A stretch of DNA of 64,000 nucleotides from Megamonas hypermegale (lineage in GTDB: Bacteria > Bacillota > Negativicutes > Selenomonadales > Selenomonadaceae), in contig DCFC01000032.1 of NCBI GenBank assembly GCA_002314325.1, positions 1 to 64,000 of the forward strand. Direction: 5' to 3'. The position numbers and the translations under genes are program-made. Each line of letters begins with the position of its first letter. Within the stretch, counting starts at the first letter, position 1. Shown in pieces: positions 7,731-17,386 of this stretch. The notes beneath the pieces were generated by a model. The model was not told the DNA's origin. It saw only the letters and a list, made by a program, of their open reading frames with translations, and searched no databases.

Positions 7731-8872
7731 TGATTAAATTAATGCAGGGCAATGAAGCGTGCAGTTACGGCGCACTTGCCGCCGGTGTACGTTTTTTTGC
7801 CGGTTATCCGATTACTCCGTCAACGGAAATAGCAGAAACAATGGCGAAACTTCTGCCGAAAATGGGCGGCAAATTCATTCAGATGGAAGATGAAATAGCC
7901 AGCATGGGCGCCGTTTTGGGCGCATCGCTTGCCGGTGAAAAAGTTTTGACAGCGACATCAGGTCCGGGTTTTTCGCTCAAACAGGAATTAATCGGTTATG
8001 CCTGCGCTGCTGAAATTCCGGTCGTTATCGCCAATGTGCAGCGTGTCGGTCCGTCTACCGGTCAGCCGACTTCACCGGCGCAGGGAGATATCATGCAGGC
8101 GCGCTGGGGTACGCACGGCGACCATTCCATTATTGCACTTTCGCCGTGGAGTGTGAGGGAAACGTTCGATGTTACCGTTATGGCAGTAAATTATGCGGAA
8201 CGTTTCCGCACGCCGGTTATTTTGCTGATGGATGAAATTGTCGGTCATCTGCGCGAAAATATCGATGTGCCGGAAAAAGAAGATATCGCAGTTTTTCCGC
8301 GCCGTCAGCCGAAAACAGCTCCGTCGCCGGAGTATAGAGCATATGGGCCGGATACGGATTTAGTGCCGAATATTGCCGATTTCGGCAAAGGGTACCATAT
8401 TCACGTAACGGGTCTTATTCATGATGAAACGGGCTTCCCGTCCGGCAGTCCGCAGGTAACGCGCGAAGTTATCGACAGACTGCATAAGAAAATAGATATT
8501 GCCAGTGACGAAATCTGTCATTATGAAGCGTACAATATGGAAGACGCGCAGTATGCTATTGTAAGTTACGGCGGAACGGCGCGCACTGCGTATGAAGCGA
8601 TGCAGAGCGCCCGCGCCAAAGGCTATAAAGTGGGCATGGTGCGCCTTATAACCATTTGGCCGTTTGCCGATAAAGTAATTAATAAATTGGCGGATAAAGT
8701 AAAAGCCGTTTTAGTGCCGGAGCTCAATTACGGTCAGCTGGTGCATGAAGTAGAGCGTGCAAGCTGCGGCAAGTGTCAGGTGGAATTTCTCGGTAAATAC
8801 GATACGCAGATTTTCACGCCGGATGAAATTGAAACGGCGATTATTAAAATGTGTGAAGGGGGCAATAATTAA
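7730..8872 (+). CDS. 2-oxoacid:ferredoxin oxidoreductase alpha subunit (KorA/VorB)
   Basis: Catalytic alpha subunit (380 aa) of a CoA-dependent 2-oxoacid:ferredoxin oxidoreductase, which oxidatively decarboxylates 2-oxoglutarate or branched-chain 2-oxoacids to acyl-CoA and reduced ferredoxin. The sequence shows GNEACSYGALAAG and the family motif GYPITPSTEIAE near residue 25, and TSGPGFSLKQE near 80. Its start at ATG 7730 overlaps the delta stop, with AAGGAGGAAGAT in front. Substrate (2-oxoglutarate or 2-oxoisovalerate) cannot be decided from sequence alone. Confidence 0.93.
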   Translation: MIKLMQGNEACSYGALAAGVRFFAGYPITPSTEIAETMAKLLPKMGGKFIQMEDEIASMGAVLGASLAGEKVLTATSGPGFSLKQELIGYACAAEIPVVIANVQRVGPSTGQPTSPAQGDIMQARWGTHGDHSIIALSPWSVRETFDVTVMAVNYAERFRTPVILLMDEIVGHLRENIDVPEKEDIAVFPRRQPKTAPSPEYRAYGPDTDLVPNIADFGKGYHIHVTGLIHDETGFPSGSPQVTREVIDRLHKKIDIASDEICHYEAYNMEDAQYAIVSYGGTARTAYEAMQSARAKGYKVGMVRLITIWPFADKVINKLADKVKAVLVPELNYGQLVHEVERASCGKCQVEFLGKYDTQIFTPDEIETAIIKMCEGGNN

Positions 8873-9696
8873 TGAAAGAAAGAATTTATGAACAGTATTT
8901 CCGTCAAAACCGCCTTCCGCATTTATGGTGCCCGGGCTGCGGCAACGGAATTGTCATGAAAGCCATCGTAGAGGCTGTTGTCAAACAAAATCTCGACCCG
9001 GATAAAACGGTTATCGTATCCGGTATCGGCTGTTCCTCACGTGCTTCTGGTTATATGGATTTTGACACACTGCATACGGCACACGGCCGCGCTATTCCGT
9101 TCGCCACAGGAATTAAACTGGCAAGACCGGAGCTTAATGTCATCGTCATAACGGGCGACGGCGACTGCATGGCAATCGGCGGAAATCATTTTATTCACGG
9201 AGCAAGACGCAATGTCGATTTAACGGTTGTATTATTCAATAATAATATTTACGGCATGACGGGCGGACAGGCTTCGCCGACGACACCGCTCGACAAAAAA
9301 GCGACGACTGCACCGTACGGCTCGGTGGATAATCCGTTCGACCCGTGTTCTTTGGCAGCAGCAGCCGGTGCGACATATGTTGCCAGAAGTACGGCTTATC
9401 ACGTGCCGCATTTAATCAATATGATAGCAGGCGGCATTGAAAATAAAGGTTTCTCCCTTATAGAAGCAATCGTACAGTGCCCGACGGCATTCGGCCGCAA
9501 GAATAAAATGGCCGACCCGGCGCAGATGATGATGTGGATGCGCGATAATGGCGTGATGAAACCGGCATTTGATAAACTGGCAGAGGATAAAAAAGCGGGC
9601 AAATTCCCGATTGGACTGTTGCATCAGCACCAATCCATTGATTATGACAATGCGTATGATAAAGTCATTGAAATAGCTGGAGGTGCGGTAAAATGA
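8872..9696 (+). CDS. 2-oxoacid:ferredoxin oxidoreductase beta subunit, TPP-binding
   Basis: Thiamine diphosphate-binding beta subunit (274 aa). It has WCPGCGNGI near residue 19 (cysteines typical of the family), GIGCSSRASGYMDF near 50 and the TPP motif GDGDCMAIGGNHFIHGARRN near 98-117 with the following NN of FNNNIYGMTGG. It begins within the alpha stop (TAATG) and ends in a 4-nt ATGA overlap with gamma, so the subunits are tightly coupled and should be made in equal amounts. Confidence 0.94.
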   Translation: MKERIYEQYFRQNRLPHLWCPGCGNGIVMKAIVEAVVKQNLDPDKTVIVSGIGCSSRASGYMDFDTLHTAHGRAIPFATGIKLARPELNVIVITGDGDCMAIGGNHFIHGARRNVDLTVVLFNNNIYGMTGGQASPTTPLDKKATTAPYGSVDNPFDPCSLAAAAGATYVARSTAYHVPHLINMIAGGIENKGFSLIEAIVQCPTAFGRKNKMADPAQMMMWMRDNGVMKPAFDKLAEDKKAGKFPIGLLHQHQSIDYDNAYDKVIEIAGGAVK

Positions 9697-10217
9697 TGAA
9701 ACAGCTTCGATTATCCGGCTCCGGCGGCCAGGGTGTAATTACGGCGGCGATTATTTTTGCCGAAGCGGCAGTAAGTGAAGGCAAACAGGCGGTTCAGTCC
9801 CAGTCATACGGACCGGAAGCGCGCGGCGGTGCTTCCAAAGCGGAAGTAATCATCTCCGACAGCGCTATTTATCATCCGAAAGTTACGAAACCGGATATAG
9901 TGCTTGCCATGACGCAGAAAGCGGCTGATAAATATTTCAGTGATTTGGATAAGGACAACGGCTTGCTGATTGTCGATGAAGATTTAGTGCCGAATGTGCC
10001 GAATTTTCCGCATGTAATAAAAGTGCCGATTACAAAAATGGCTTCTGAAAAACTTGGTAAACTCCTGTTTGCCAATATCGTAGCACTCGGCATAATGGTA
10101 AAACTTTCCGGCATTGTTTCGCTGGATACGGTAAAACAGTCCGTAGCCAACCGCGTACCGCCGCATACGGTGGATAAAAACATGCAGGCTTTAGAACTCG
10201 GTTATAATGCTGTATAA
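9693..10217 (+). CDS. 2-oxoacid:ferredoxin oxidoreductase gamma subunit
   Basis: Gamma subunit (174 aa) of the same complex, with the characteristic SGSGGQGVITAA at the N-terminus and SYGPEARGGASKAEV near residue 40. This subunit completes the CoA-binding part. It is the last gene of the operon and a terminator follows. The complex supplies succinyl-CoA or branched-chain acyl-CoA, or runs in reverse to make 2-oxoacids for amino-acid synthesis, in an anaerobe lacking the lipoamide dehydrogenase complexes. Confidence 0.93.
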   Translation: MMKQLRLSGSGGQGVITAAIIFAEAAVSEGKQAVQSQSYGPEARGGASKAEVIISDSAIYHPKVTKPDIVLAMTQKAADKYFSDLDKDNGLLIVDEDLVPNVPNFPHVIKVPITKMASEKLGKLLFANIVALGIMVKLSGIVSLDTVKQSVANRVPPHTVDKNMQALELGYNAV

Positions 10218-10232
10218 ATTATGTAACAAAAA

Positions 10233-10264
10233 AACCTCGGGAAAAGTTATTTCTCGAGGTTTTA
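10233..10264 (+). terminator. Rho-independent terminator
   Basis: Stem AACCTCGGGAA / TTCTCGAGGTT with one mismatch and an 8-nt loop, preceded by an A tract and followed by TTTTAG. It closes the oxidoreductase operon. Confidence 0.82.
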
Positions 10265-10349
10265 GTATTTATTAGATGCTATAATAAAAAAGGCAAGTAT
10301 TTATATGATTTGCTGATTACCTGTCATTCACATGATGGGAGGTGATAGC

Positions 10350-10469
10350 ATGAGTATAAATGATTTATTCATTATGATACTTGATATAGTTGCTACCGAC
10401 AACATATCGGTTATCATTGCTTTTTGGGCTGTGCTTATCTGCTTCACTTTTGCATTTAAAGAGTGCTAA
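10350..10469 (+). CDS. 39-residue hydrophobic peptide, type I toxin-like
   Basis: Short frame of 39 aa beginning MSINDLFIMIL and ending FAFKEC, with one hydrophobic stretch (about residues 19-36) and few charges. A very strong ribosome site GGGAGGTGAT (10338-10347) lies just before the ATG. The layout (strong site, short polar head with two early hydrophobic residues, membrane helix, charged tail) resembles holin-like type I toxins such as TxpA/BsrG. A candidate promoter on the opposite strand downstream could make an antisense RNA. Membrane toxicity is an inference; it could also be an unrelated small membrane peptide. Confidence 0.5.
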   Translation: MSINDLFIMILDIVATDNISVIIAFWAVLICFTFAFKEC

Positions 10470-10608
10470 TCTTTAATGCTTTAATCAGCCGTTATGGCAG
10501 GAACTACACTTATACGCTACTACTGTGATTGATGGGTGGTCAGTCTTTGCATACGGAGAAAAAATCGTATAAATACTTGTCATTTTATTTATATTTGATT
10601 GTGTTTTT

Positions 10609-10637
10609 ATTTTATCATAATGAGATTTGCAATTCAA
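10609..10637 (-). promoter_or_regulatory. Candidate antisense promoter downstream of the small peptide
   Basis: Read on the minus strand: TTGAAT, a 17-nt spacer, TAAAAT. Transcription would run towards the 3' end of the 39-codon gene, as in type I toxin-antitoxin loci. Prediction by eye only. The stretch 10470-10642 has no gene. Confidence 0.35.
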
Positions 10638-10642
10638 TTTAA

Positions 10643-10891
10643 TTTTATAATATAAATCATATTGATGTTATACGTATAAATACATATTCTAATACTGTTA
10701 AGTTTGAACTGCCGAAAGATGCTATACTTTCATATGTAGATATTGATATGGTTTCCTATCGTAAAAAGTACGGCAGCAAAACAGTAAAGAAAAACTGCAC
10801 CATTCCGGCATGGCTGAATAATAAAGCGGAAGAATTGAATATAAATTTTTCTAAAACATTGCAGGAAGCGTTGATGAAAAAAATCAGCTAA
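10643..10891 (+). pseudogene. Remnant of HicB-family antitoxin gene (3' part)
   Basis: An open frame without a proper start codon ends at TAA 10889-10891. Its C-terminal 64 residues read like the tail of HicB antitoxins: FELPKDAILSYVDID, then SKTVKKNCTIPAWLNNKAEE, then INFSKTLQEAL. In intact HicB proteins this is the end of the partial-RNase-H fold and the DNA-binding tail. Upstream the frame is closed by TAA at 10640-10642, and no hicA toxin gene is next to it. The gene has therefore lost its 5' half and its partner. An internal ATG at 10748 would give only a short product. Confidence 0.7.
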
Positions 10892-10935
10892 AAATAAAGG
10901 CTATAACAGAAAATTTTGTTATAGCCTTTATTTTT
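10891..10935. terminator. Bidirectional terminator of the trp operon
   Basis: Stem AAAATAAAGGCTATAACA / TTGTTATAGCCTTTATTTTT with a 7-nt loop, lying immediately behind trpA (minus strand) and the hicB remnant (plus strand). Confidence 0.9.
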
Positions 10936-11710
10936 ATGCTTTTAAGATTGCTTCTTTCATGGATTTTACATAATCGTACAGATACGGTGCGGCGTCTTTG
11001 CCGTATTTGTCGACAATATGGATAATGGCACTGCCGACGATGGCGCCGTCGGATATTTTCGCCATATCGTGCGCCTGCTGCGGTGTGGAAATACCGAAGC
11101 CTACGGCTACAGGAATATTGGTGTACTGGCGGATGGTATCGACAATATCTTTTACGTTCGTTTTAATTTCACTGCGCATACCAGTAACGCCGAGCGAGGA
11201 TACGCAGTAGACAAATCCCTGCGCCTCACTGGCTATCATGCCGATGCGGTTTTCGGAGGTCGGGGCAATGAGTGAAACGACTTCCACATTGCAGTCATTA
11301 GCCTGAGAGAGGATTTCGTCTTTTTCTTCATATGGTAAATCCGGCACGATTACGCCGCAGATACCGCATTCTTTACATTTGGTGAAGAATTTTTCTTTGC
11401 CGTAGACAAAAATAGGATTTACGTATGTCATGATGACGAGCGGAATATCCACCTGTGCGCTCGCTTTTTTGGCCATATCGAATATTTTATCGGTAGTAGT
11501 ACCGGCATCGAGTGCTTTTTTGCTGGCTGCTTGAATGACCGTGCCTTCGGCTACAGGGTCGGAAAACGGTACGCCGATTTCGATTAGGTCGGCACCGGCT
11601 TTTGCCATTTCAACGATGAATTTTTCGGTGGTGTCTAAATCGGGGTCGCCTGCTATGATGAATGGAATAAATGCTTTATGGTTTTTGAATGCGTCTTTTA
11701 TTTTAATCAT
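10934..11710 (-). CDS. trpA: Tryptophan synthase alpha subunit
   Basis: Cleaves indole-3-glycerol phosphate to indole and glyceraldehyde 3-phosphate; indole is passed to TrpB. It is a TIM barrel of 258 aa with the family signature [15 protein letters not shown] (catalytic Glu near residue 43 and Asp near 54 in this reading), VPDLPYEE near 123 and GFGISTP near 205. It overlaps trpB by 8 nt and is the last gene of the operon, ending in the terminator. Cytoplasmic, alpha2beta2 complex. Confidence 0.97.
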   Translation of the reverse strand: MIKIKDAFKNHKAFIPFIIAGDPDLDTTEKFIVEMAKAGADLIEIGVPFSDPVAEGTVIQAASKKALDAGTTTDKIFDMAKKASAQVDIPLVIMTYVNPIFVYGKEKFFTKCKECGICGVIVPDLPYEEKDEILSQANDCNVEVVSLIAPTSENRIGMIASEAQGFVYCVSSLGVTGMRSEIKTNVKDIVDTIRQYTNIPVAVGFGISTPQQAHDMAKISDGAIVGSAIIHIVDKYGKDAAPYLYDYVKSMKEAILKA

Positions 11711-12905
11711 GGATTTTCACTCCTCTATATCTTGCCATTGCGGCTACGTCTTTGTCGCCTCTGCCGGACAGGCAGATGATGATGATATCGTCTTTATTCA
11801 TTTGCGGTGCGATTTTCATTGCATGAGCCACGGCATGAGAGCTTTCAATCGCCGGGATGATGCCTTCCGTGCGTGACAGGTATTCAAAGGCGTTGACGGC
11901 TTCATCGTCGGTAATCGCTACGTATTGAGCCCGGCCGATATCATGCAGATAGGCGTGTTCAGGACCGATGCCCGGATAGTCGAGCCCGGCGGAGATGGAG
12001 TATACAGGAGCAATCTGGCCGTATTTGTCCTGGCAGAAATACGATTTCATGCCGTGGAAAATGCCTTCCGTGCCTTTGGCAATCGTTGCGGCGTGCTGGT
12101 CGGTGTCAATGCCTTTGCCTGCTGCTTCGCAGCCGATTAACTGCACGTCTTTGTCATTGATGAAATTGTAGAACATGCCCATGGCGTTGCTGCCGCCGCC
12201 GACGCATGCCATTACCACGTTTGGCAGTCTGCCTTCTTTTTCCAGTATCTGCGCGCGCGCTTCGCGGCTGATTACCGACTGGAAATCGCGGACGATTGTC
12301 GGGAACGGATGCGGTCCCATGACGGAACCGAGTACGTAATGCGTGTCGTCAATGCGGCGTGTCCATTCGCGCAGTGCTTCGTTTACGGCATCTTTAAGCG
12401 TTTGAGTGCCGCTCGTTACAGCGTGGACTTTCGCGCCGAGCAGTTCCATGCGGTAAACGTTGAGCGCTTGACGCTCTGTATCCTCCTTGCCCATGAAGAT
12501 TTCGCATTCCATGCCCATGAGAGCGGCCGCCGTAGCAGTGGCAACGCCGTGCTGACCTGCGCCCGTTTCGGCAATGACGCGTGTTTTGCCCATGCGTTTG
12601 GCGAGCAGTATCTGTCCCAAAACATTGTTCAGTTTATGTGAGCCGGTATGGTTCAAATCTTCGCGCTTTAAATAGATTTTCGCGCCGCCCAAATCTTTTG
12701 TCATTTTTTCCGCGTAATATAAAAGTGACGGTCTGCCGGTGTAGTTTATCTGCAAATCTTCCAGTTCACGGACGAAATCCGGGTCGTTTTTATATTTATT
12801 GTAGGCTTCTTCCAGTTCAATAACGGCGTTCATCAGTGTTTCCGGCATATACTGTCCGCCGTGAATGCCAAATCTGCCCTTTTTCTGTTTATTATCTATA
12901 GTCAT
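11703..12905 (-). CDS. trpB: Tryptophan synthase beta subunit
   Basis: PLP enzyme joining indole and serine to tryptophan (400 aa, normal length). The PLP lysine lies in HTGSHKLNN near residue 87; [12 protein letters not shown] near 110, the phosphate-binding [10 protein letters not shown] near 232 and [14 protein letters not shown] near 302 are all present. It starts 14 nt inside the end of trpCF and overlaps trpA, so translation is coupled. The sequence looks like the classical TrpB1 type. Confidence 0.98.
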   Translation of the reverse strand: MTIDNKQKKGRFGIHGGQYMPETLMNAVIELEEAYNKYKNDPDFVRELEDLQINYTGRPSLLYYAEKMTKDLGGAKIYLKREDLNHTGSHKLNNVLGQILLAKRMGKTRVIAETGAGQHGVATATAAALMGMECEIFMGKEDTERQALNVYRMELLGAKVHAVTSGTQTLKDAVNEALREWTRRIDDTHYVLGSVMGPHPFPTIVRDFQSVISREARAQILEKEGRLPNVVMACVGGGSNAMGMFYNFINDKDVQLIGCEAAGKGIDTDQHAATIAKGTEGIFHGMKSYFCQDKYGQIAPVYSISAGLDYPGIGPEHAYLHDIGRAQYVAITDDEAVNAFEYLSRTEGIIPAIESSHAVAHAMKIAPQMNKDDIIIICLSGRGDKDVAAMARYRGVKIHD

Positions 12906-14307
12906 GGTTATCCACCTTTCTGATTGTAAGCATTAACTGTTTTATCTTCCGTTTGTCTTTTATATAATCCGTTTCGGCGCCGCTGCTGATGTCGACACCG
13001 TACGGTCTGCATGTTCTTATGGCTCTGGCGATGTTTTGCGTGTTCAGGCCGCCTGCCAGGATAAACGGCCGCTTTATATTTTGGAGCAGCTGCCAGTTGA
13101 AAATTTCTCCCGTTCCGCCGTAGCTGTCTTTGCTGTACGTATCAAACAGGAGCATATCGGCGGAGCTGTCCTGCCATTTGTCTATATCGCCGCTGTTTTT
13201 GACACGGACGGCTTTCCATACTTTGGCTTTTGTCGTTTGTTTTATCCGCTGCACGGTTGCTTCATCTTCATTGCCGTGCAGCTGCACTACGTCGAGCGGA
13301 AGATTGCGTACGAGATTTTCGATTACAGCGCTTTGTTCGTCGACGAATACGCCGACTTTCTGTATCTGCGGGCTGAGTTTTTTTATGAGCTGTTCTGCTT
13401 TGGCCGGCGTTATATAGCGGCGGCTCATGCCGGCGAATACGAAACCGGCATAATCCGGCTGGACGGTGTTTAAAATGTCGATATCGGCAGGGCGCGTTAT
13501 GCCGCAGATTTTTACCTGCGTTTTTGCCGGATTGCCGTACAGACGGGCCAGCTCAAGCGTCTTGTCGGGAGCCCGCATGAATGTTTCGCCGATTAGAGCG
13601 GCCGAAACGTTATGGTCGCGCAGTTTTTGAATGTCCTGCGGTGTTTGCAGTCCGCTTTCCGATACGAAAATGATGTTTTCTGGTACGAGCGGGCGCAGTT
13701 TAAGGCTGTTTTCCACATTTACGGAAAAATCCTTGAGATTGCGGTTGTTTACGCCGATAATTCTGGCTTGGCAGCGCAGTGCCGTTTCGATTTCCGCCGC
13801 GTCGTGCGCTTCCACCAGGCAGGATAAGCCGAGACTGTCGGCTATCTGCATGAAATATTTTAATTCATTTTCGGATAAAATGGCGCAAATCAGCAAAACG
13901 GCGGAAGCGCCTAAAATTTTGGCTTCATAAATCTGATATTCGTCTACGGTGAAATCCTTGCACAGTACGGGAATATCTACGTTTTGAGCGATTTCCTGCA
14001 AATATTGGTCCGAACCGAGGAAAAAATCCGGTTCGGTCAGTACGGAAATGGCGCTTGCTCCGGCTGCTTCGTATTCTCTGGCAATATCGAGATAAGGAAA
14101 ATTTTCGGCGATTATGCCTTTAGACGGAGAGGCTTTTTTTACTTCACAGATGAAATTTATATCCTGTTGTTTGAGTGCCTGTTCAAACGGGAAATTTTTA
14201 TCTGTGGGCAGAGTGAGCGCTTCGCGCTTAACCATCTCCAGCGGTTTTTGCTGTTTTTGTCTTGCAAGGCGCGCTTTGGTGGCTGCCACTAATTTATCCA
14301 AAATCAT
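12892..14307 (-). CDS. trpCF: Fused indole-3-glycerol phosphate synthase / phosphoribosylanthranilate isomerase
   Basis: Bifunctional protein of 471 aa. The N-terminal TrpC domain (about 1-255) has [11 protein letters not shown] with catalytic Glu and Lys residues, [12 protein letters not shown] near 116 and [12 protein letters not shown] near 213. The C-terminal TrpF domain (about 262-460) starts [13 protein letters not shown], with [14 protein letters not shown] and [10 protein letters not shown]. Two adjacent steps of tryptophan synthesis are thus on one chain, as in enteric bacteria; many Firmicutes keep them separate. It lies directly after trpD (stop and next start meet at 14307/14308). 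Confidence 0.96.
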   Translation of the reverse strand: MILDKLVAATKARLARQKQQKPLEMVKREALTLPTDKNFPFEQALKQQDINFICEVKKASPSKGIIAENFPYLDIAREYEAAGASAISVLTEPDFFLGSDQYLQEIAQNVDIPVLCKDFTVDEYQIYEAKILGASAVLLICAILSENELKYFMQIADSLGLSCLVEAHDAAEIETALRCQARIIGVNNRNLKDFSVNVENSLKLRPLVPENIIFVSESGLQTPQDIQKLRDHNVSAALIGETFMRAPDKTLELARLYGNPAKTQVKICGITRPADIDILNTVQPDYAGFVFAGMSRRYITPAKAEQLIKKLSPQIQKVGVFVDEQSAVIENLVRNLPLDVVQLHGNEDEATVQRIKQTTKAKVWKAVRVKNSGDIDKWQDSSADMLLFDTYSKDSYGGTGEIFNWQLLQNIKRPFILAGGLNTQNIARAIRTCRPYGVDISSGAETDYIKDKRKIKQLMLTIRKVDNHDYR

Positions 14308-15321
14308 TTAAGCCACCTCATTGGAATATTTGATAAACTGTTCCATCTGACAGCGCGCTCTGCCGGAGTCGATGAGCTCACCGGCTAGTTTTATACCGTC
14401 GGCTATGGATAAATCCGGTTTGGCGAGATGCAGGCTCATGCCGGCGTTCAAGATGACAGCGTTGCGTTTTGCTCCCGTTTCACCGGATAGAATATTTCTC
14501 GTTATCTGAGCATTGGTGAATTTGTCGCCGCCGACCAGTTCGCCGGACTGGGCGTAATCCATGCCGTAGTCTTTCGGGTCGAGCGTATATACATTCAATT
14601 TGCCGTTGTTTATTTCACAGACGAGCGTTTTGTTGCAGGCGGTAATTTCGTCCAGTCCGTCATAGCCGAATACGACGGCGCCGCGTTTTACGCCGAGATT
14701 GGCCAGCACTTGAGCCAAAGGTTCAACGAGTTCTTCGGCATAAACGCCCATAAGCTGCATGGTGGCGCCGGCCGGATTGCCGAGCGGTCCTAAGATATTG
14801 AAGACAGTGCGGATGCCGAGTTCACGCCTTACAGGTGCGGCGTATTTCATGGAAGCGTGATAGAGCGGTGCAAACATGAAGCACATGCCGGTCTGGTTTA
14901 GCATTTTGACATTCTGCTGAGCGTTTAAATCGAGGTTCGTTCCCAACGCTTCCAGGCAGTCGGCTGCACCGCATTTACTCGATACGCTGCGGTTGCCGTG
15001 TTTTGCCACCTGTACTCCGGCTGAGGCTATGACGAAACCGGCCGTCGTGGAAATATTGAATGTATTGGCTTCATCACCGCCGGTGCCGACGATTTCAAAT
15101 ACGTCGCGGTCGTGCTTTACGACGGAGCATTTTTCGCGCATGGCCTGAGCAAAAGCGGTGATTTCATCAATCGTTTCGCCTTTTAAGCGCAGCGCTGTCA
15201 GAAAACCGCCGATTTGCGCATTCGTCGCCTTGCCTTCCATAATTTCGCACATAGCCTGTTTGGCCGTTGCCAAATCGAGATTTTTACCGTTTATAACATC
15301 GTAAATTGCTTCTTTAATCAT
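14308..15321 (-). CDS. trpD: Anthranilate phosphoribosyltransferase
   Basis: Transfers phosphoribose from PRPP to anthranilate. The PRPP-binding loop is GTGGDEANTFNIST near residue 80, followed by KHGNRSVSSKCGAAD near 106. GPLGNPAG appears near 176. Starting at ATG 15321 (337 aa) is preferred to the GTG at 15330, because GGCGGTGG lies just before it. It overlaps trpG by 8 nt. Confidence 0.97.
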   Translation of the reverse strand: MIKEAIYDVINGKNLDLATAKQAMCEIMEGKATNAQIGGFLTALRLKGETIDEITAFAQAMREKCSVVKHDRDVFEIVGTGGDEANTFNISTTAGFVIASAGVQVAKHGNRSVSSKCGAADCLEALGTNLDLNAQQNVKMLNQTGMCFMFAPLYHASMKYAAPVRRELGIRTVFNILGPLGNPAGATMQLMGVYAEELVEPLAQVLANLGVKRGAVVFGYDGLDEITACNKTLVCEINNGKLNVYTLDPKDYGMDYAQSGELVGGDKFTNAQITRNILSGETGAKRNAVILNAGMSLHLAKPDLSIADGIKLAGELIDSGRARCQMEQFIKYSNEVA

Positions 15322-15898
15322 TATTTCCACCGCCTATTGCTAAAAAATTTCTGATGATTGTGTCGCCCTGCGCCGTTAAGATTGATTCAGGGTGAAATTG
15401 CAGTCCGAAAATTGGATACGTTCTATGTTCAAGAGCCATAATTTCGCCGTCGTCGGTCTGAGCCGTTATTTTCAGTTCCTGCGGCATTGTTTCACGTGAA
15501 ACAGCCAGGGAATGGTATCTTGCCGCCGTGAATTTTTGCTCAAGTCCGTTAAACAGCGGCGATGGCTCGGTTATGGTTATCGTGCTTTGTTTGCCGTGCA
15601 TGATTTCTTTGGCATACGTTATTTTGCCGCCGAATGTTTCAGCGATTGCCTGATGACCGAGACAGACGCCGAGCAGCGGGATTTTATCTTTAAAATAATC
15701 GATTGCCGCTTCGCAAATTCCGGCGTCCTTCGGTCTTCCCGGTCCTGGAGAGATGATGATATGGCTGGGATTTAACCGTTCAATCTGCTGCACGTTCAGT
15801 TCGTCGTTGCGGATGACTTGTATATTCTGATTTATCGAACCGACTAACTGGTAGAGGTTGTAGGAAAAACTGTCGTAGTTATCAATCAGCAAAATCAT
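15314..15898 (-). CDS. trpG: Anthranilate synthase glutamine amidotransferase component
   Basis: Class I glutamine amidotransferase (194 aa) supplying ammonia to TrpE. The sequence has DNYDSFSYNL at the N-terminus, the oxyanion strand SPGPGRPKDAG near 51, the nucleophile elbow GVCLGHQAIAE with Cys near residue 79, and the catalytic His-Glu pair in FHPESI near 168. It overlaps trpE by 17 nt and trpD by 8 nt. In some bacteria such a subunit also serves PabB; no pab gene is present here. Confidence 0.96.
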   Translation of the reverse strand: MILLIDNYDSFSYNLYQLVGSINQNIQVIRNDELNVQQIERLNPSHIIISPGPGRPKDAGICEAAIDYFKDKIPLLGVCLGHQAIAETFGGKITYAKEIMHGKQSTITITEPSPLFNGLEQKFTAARYHSLAVSRETMPQELKITAQTDDGEIMALEHRTYPIFGLQFHPESILTAQGDTIIRNFLAIGGGNND

Positions 15899-17363
15899 AA
15901 TCGTTTACCTCCTGCGCTTTTTTGATGGCTTCAATCATGGACTGCGCCTTATTGACCGTTTCTTTGTATTCATTCTGTGGCACGGAGTCTTTCACGACAC
16001 CGCCGCCGGAACGGACGAACACCTTGCCGCCTTTGGCGACAGCCATGCGGATGCCGATGCAAACGTCCATGTTGCCGGAAAAATCGAGATAGCCGATAGC
16101 CCCGCCGTAAATGCCGCGCGGACTTTTTTCCAGTTCGTGCAGGATTTCCATAGCGCGTATTTTCGGCGCACCGGACAGTGTCCCGGCAGGAAGCGCCGCT
16201 TCCACAGCATCCAATGCGTCAAATTCCGGCCGTATTTTTCCTTCTACGGTGGAAGTTATGTGCATTACATGGGAAAATTTTTCGATTTTGTGAAAGCTTG
16301 TTACTTTAACTGAATTGAATTGGCTGATTTTGCCCAAGTCGTTTCGTCCCAAATCGACCAGCATATTGTGCTCGGCAAGCTCTTTTTCATCATGGATGAG
16401 CAGCTGCTCCAGTTTAGCGTCTTCTTCTGCTGTTTTGCCGCGCGGCAATGTTCCGGCAATCGGGAAGGTGCTCAGTGTGCTGTCTTGCAGCTTTATCAGT
16501 GTTTCCGGCGAAGCTCCCGTCAGTTCCATGTCTTTGCTGCTGAGATAGAACATATACGGCGAAGGATTGAGCGTGCGCAAAACGCGGTAGGCATTTAAAA
16601 GACTGCCGGTAAAATCGGCTTCTTTCCGATTGGAAGGTACAGCTTGGAAAATATCGCCTTCCTTGATGTAATTTTGCGTCCGGCGCACAAGCTGTTCATA
16701 TTCTTTCAGCGTGAATTCGGATTTGAATTCGGATAAAAGTCTGCCGCCGGGGATTTGCGCTTTCGTGCCCTTTGCCACCAAAGCAGCCAGTTCGTTTAAT
16801 TCGCGCTCAGCATTATTGTAGTTTTTGACCAAATCGTCCGTTCTGATGTTGACGATTAAAATAATTTTCTTTTTGTAATGGTCGAAGGCGATTACCTTGT
16901 CAAACAGCATTAAATCCACATCGTTGAAGGAAATATCCTCGCTGTCCGAAAAATCTAGCTTCGGCTCGCTGTAGCGGATATATTCGTAGGCAAAGTAGCC
17001 GACGAGACCGCCGGTGAACGTCGGCAGAAAATCGAATTTGGGACTTTTGTACTGATTGAGGATTTTGCGGATTTCCTGTGCCGGATTGTCCGTTTTAAAA
17101 GTGGTGGTTACAGCTCCTTTAATCGTCATCTGATGATTTTTACAGGAGATTTCCAGCGAAGGATTAAAGCCTAAAAAGGAATAGCGTCCCCATCTTTCAT
17201 TCGTTTCCGCGCTTTCCAGAAGATACGTTGTCGAACTGATATGTTTTAAAGCCAAAAGCACATTTATCGGCGTGCGCACATCGGAGAAGATTTCCTTGCA
17301 TACGGGAACGATATTGTATTTGTCGGTGAATTTCTGTAATTCATTTAAACTTGGTTTTAGCAT
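15882..17363 (-). CDS. trpE: Anthranilate synthase component I
   Basis: Converts chorismate to anthranilate, the committed step (493 aa). The N-terminal part carries the LLESAE element typical of the feedback tryptophan site (residues about 48-53). The chorismate-binding domain shows EGDIFQAVPS, IAGTLPRGKTAEED, HNMLVDLGRNDLG and TLSGAPKIRAMEI. First gene of trpEGD(CF)BA, preceded by a tryptophan T-box leader with terminator. Control is therefore expected at two levels: tRNA charging and product inhibition. Confidence 0.97.
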   Translation of the reverse strand: MLKPSLNELQKFTDKYNIVPVCKEIFSDVRTPINVLLALKHISSTTYLLESAETNERWGRYSFLGFNPSLEISCKNHQMTIKGAVTTTFKTDNPAQEIRKILNQYKSPKFDFLPTFTGGLVGYFAYEYIRYSEPKLDFSDSEDISFNDVDLMLFDKVIAFDHYKKKIILIVNIRTDDLVKNYNNAERELNELAALVAKGTKAQIPGGRLLSEFKSEFTLKEYEQLVRRTQNYIKEGDIFQAVPSNRKEADFTGSLLNAYRVLRTLNPSPYMFYLSSKDMELTGASPETLIKLQDSTLSTFPIAGTLPRGKTAEEDAKLEQLLIHDEKELAEHNMLVDLGRNDLGKISQFNSVKVTSFHKIEKFSHVMHITSTVEGKIRPEFDALDAVEAALPAGTLSGAPKIRAMEILHELEKSPRGIYGGAIGYLDFSGNMDVCIGIRMAVAKGGKVFVRSGGGVVKDSVPQNEYKETVNKAQSMIEAIKKAQEVNDYDFAD

Positions 17364-17386
17364 GAGTTTTCCTCCTTGCCGAAAAT

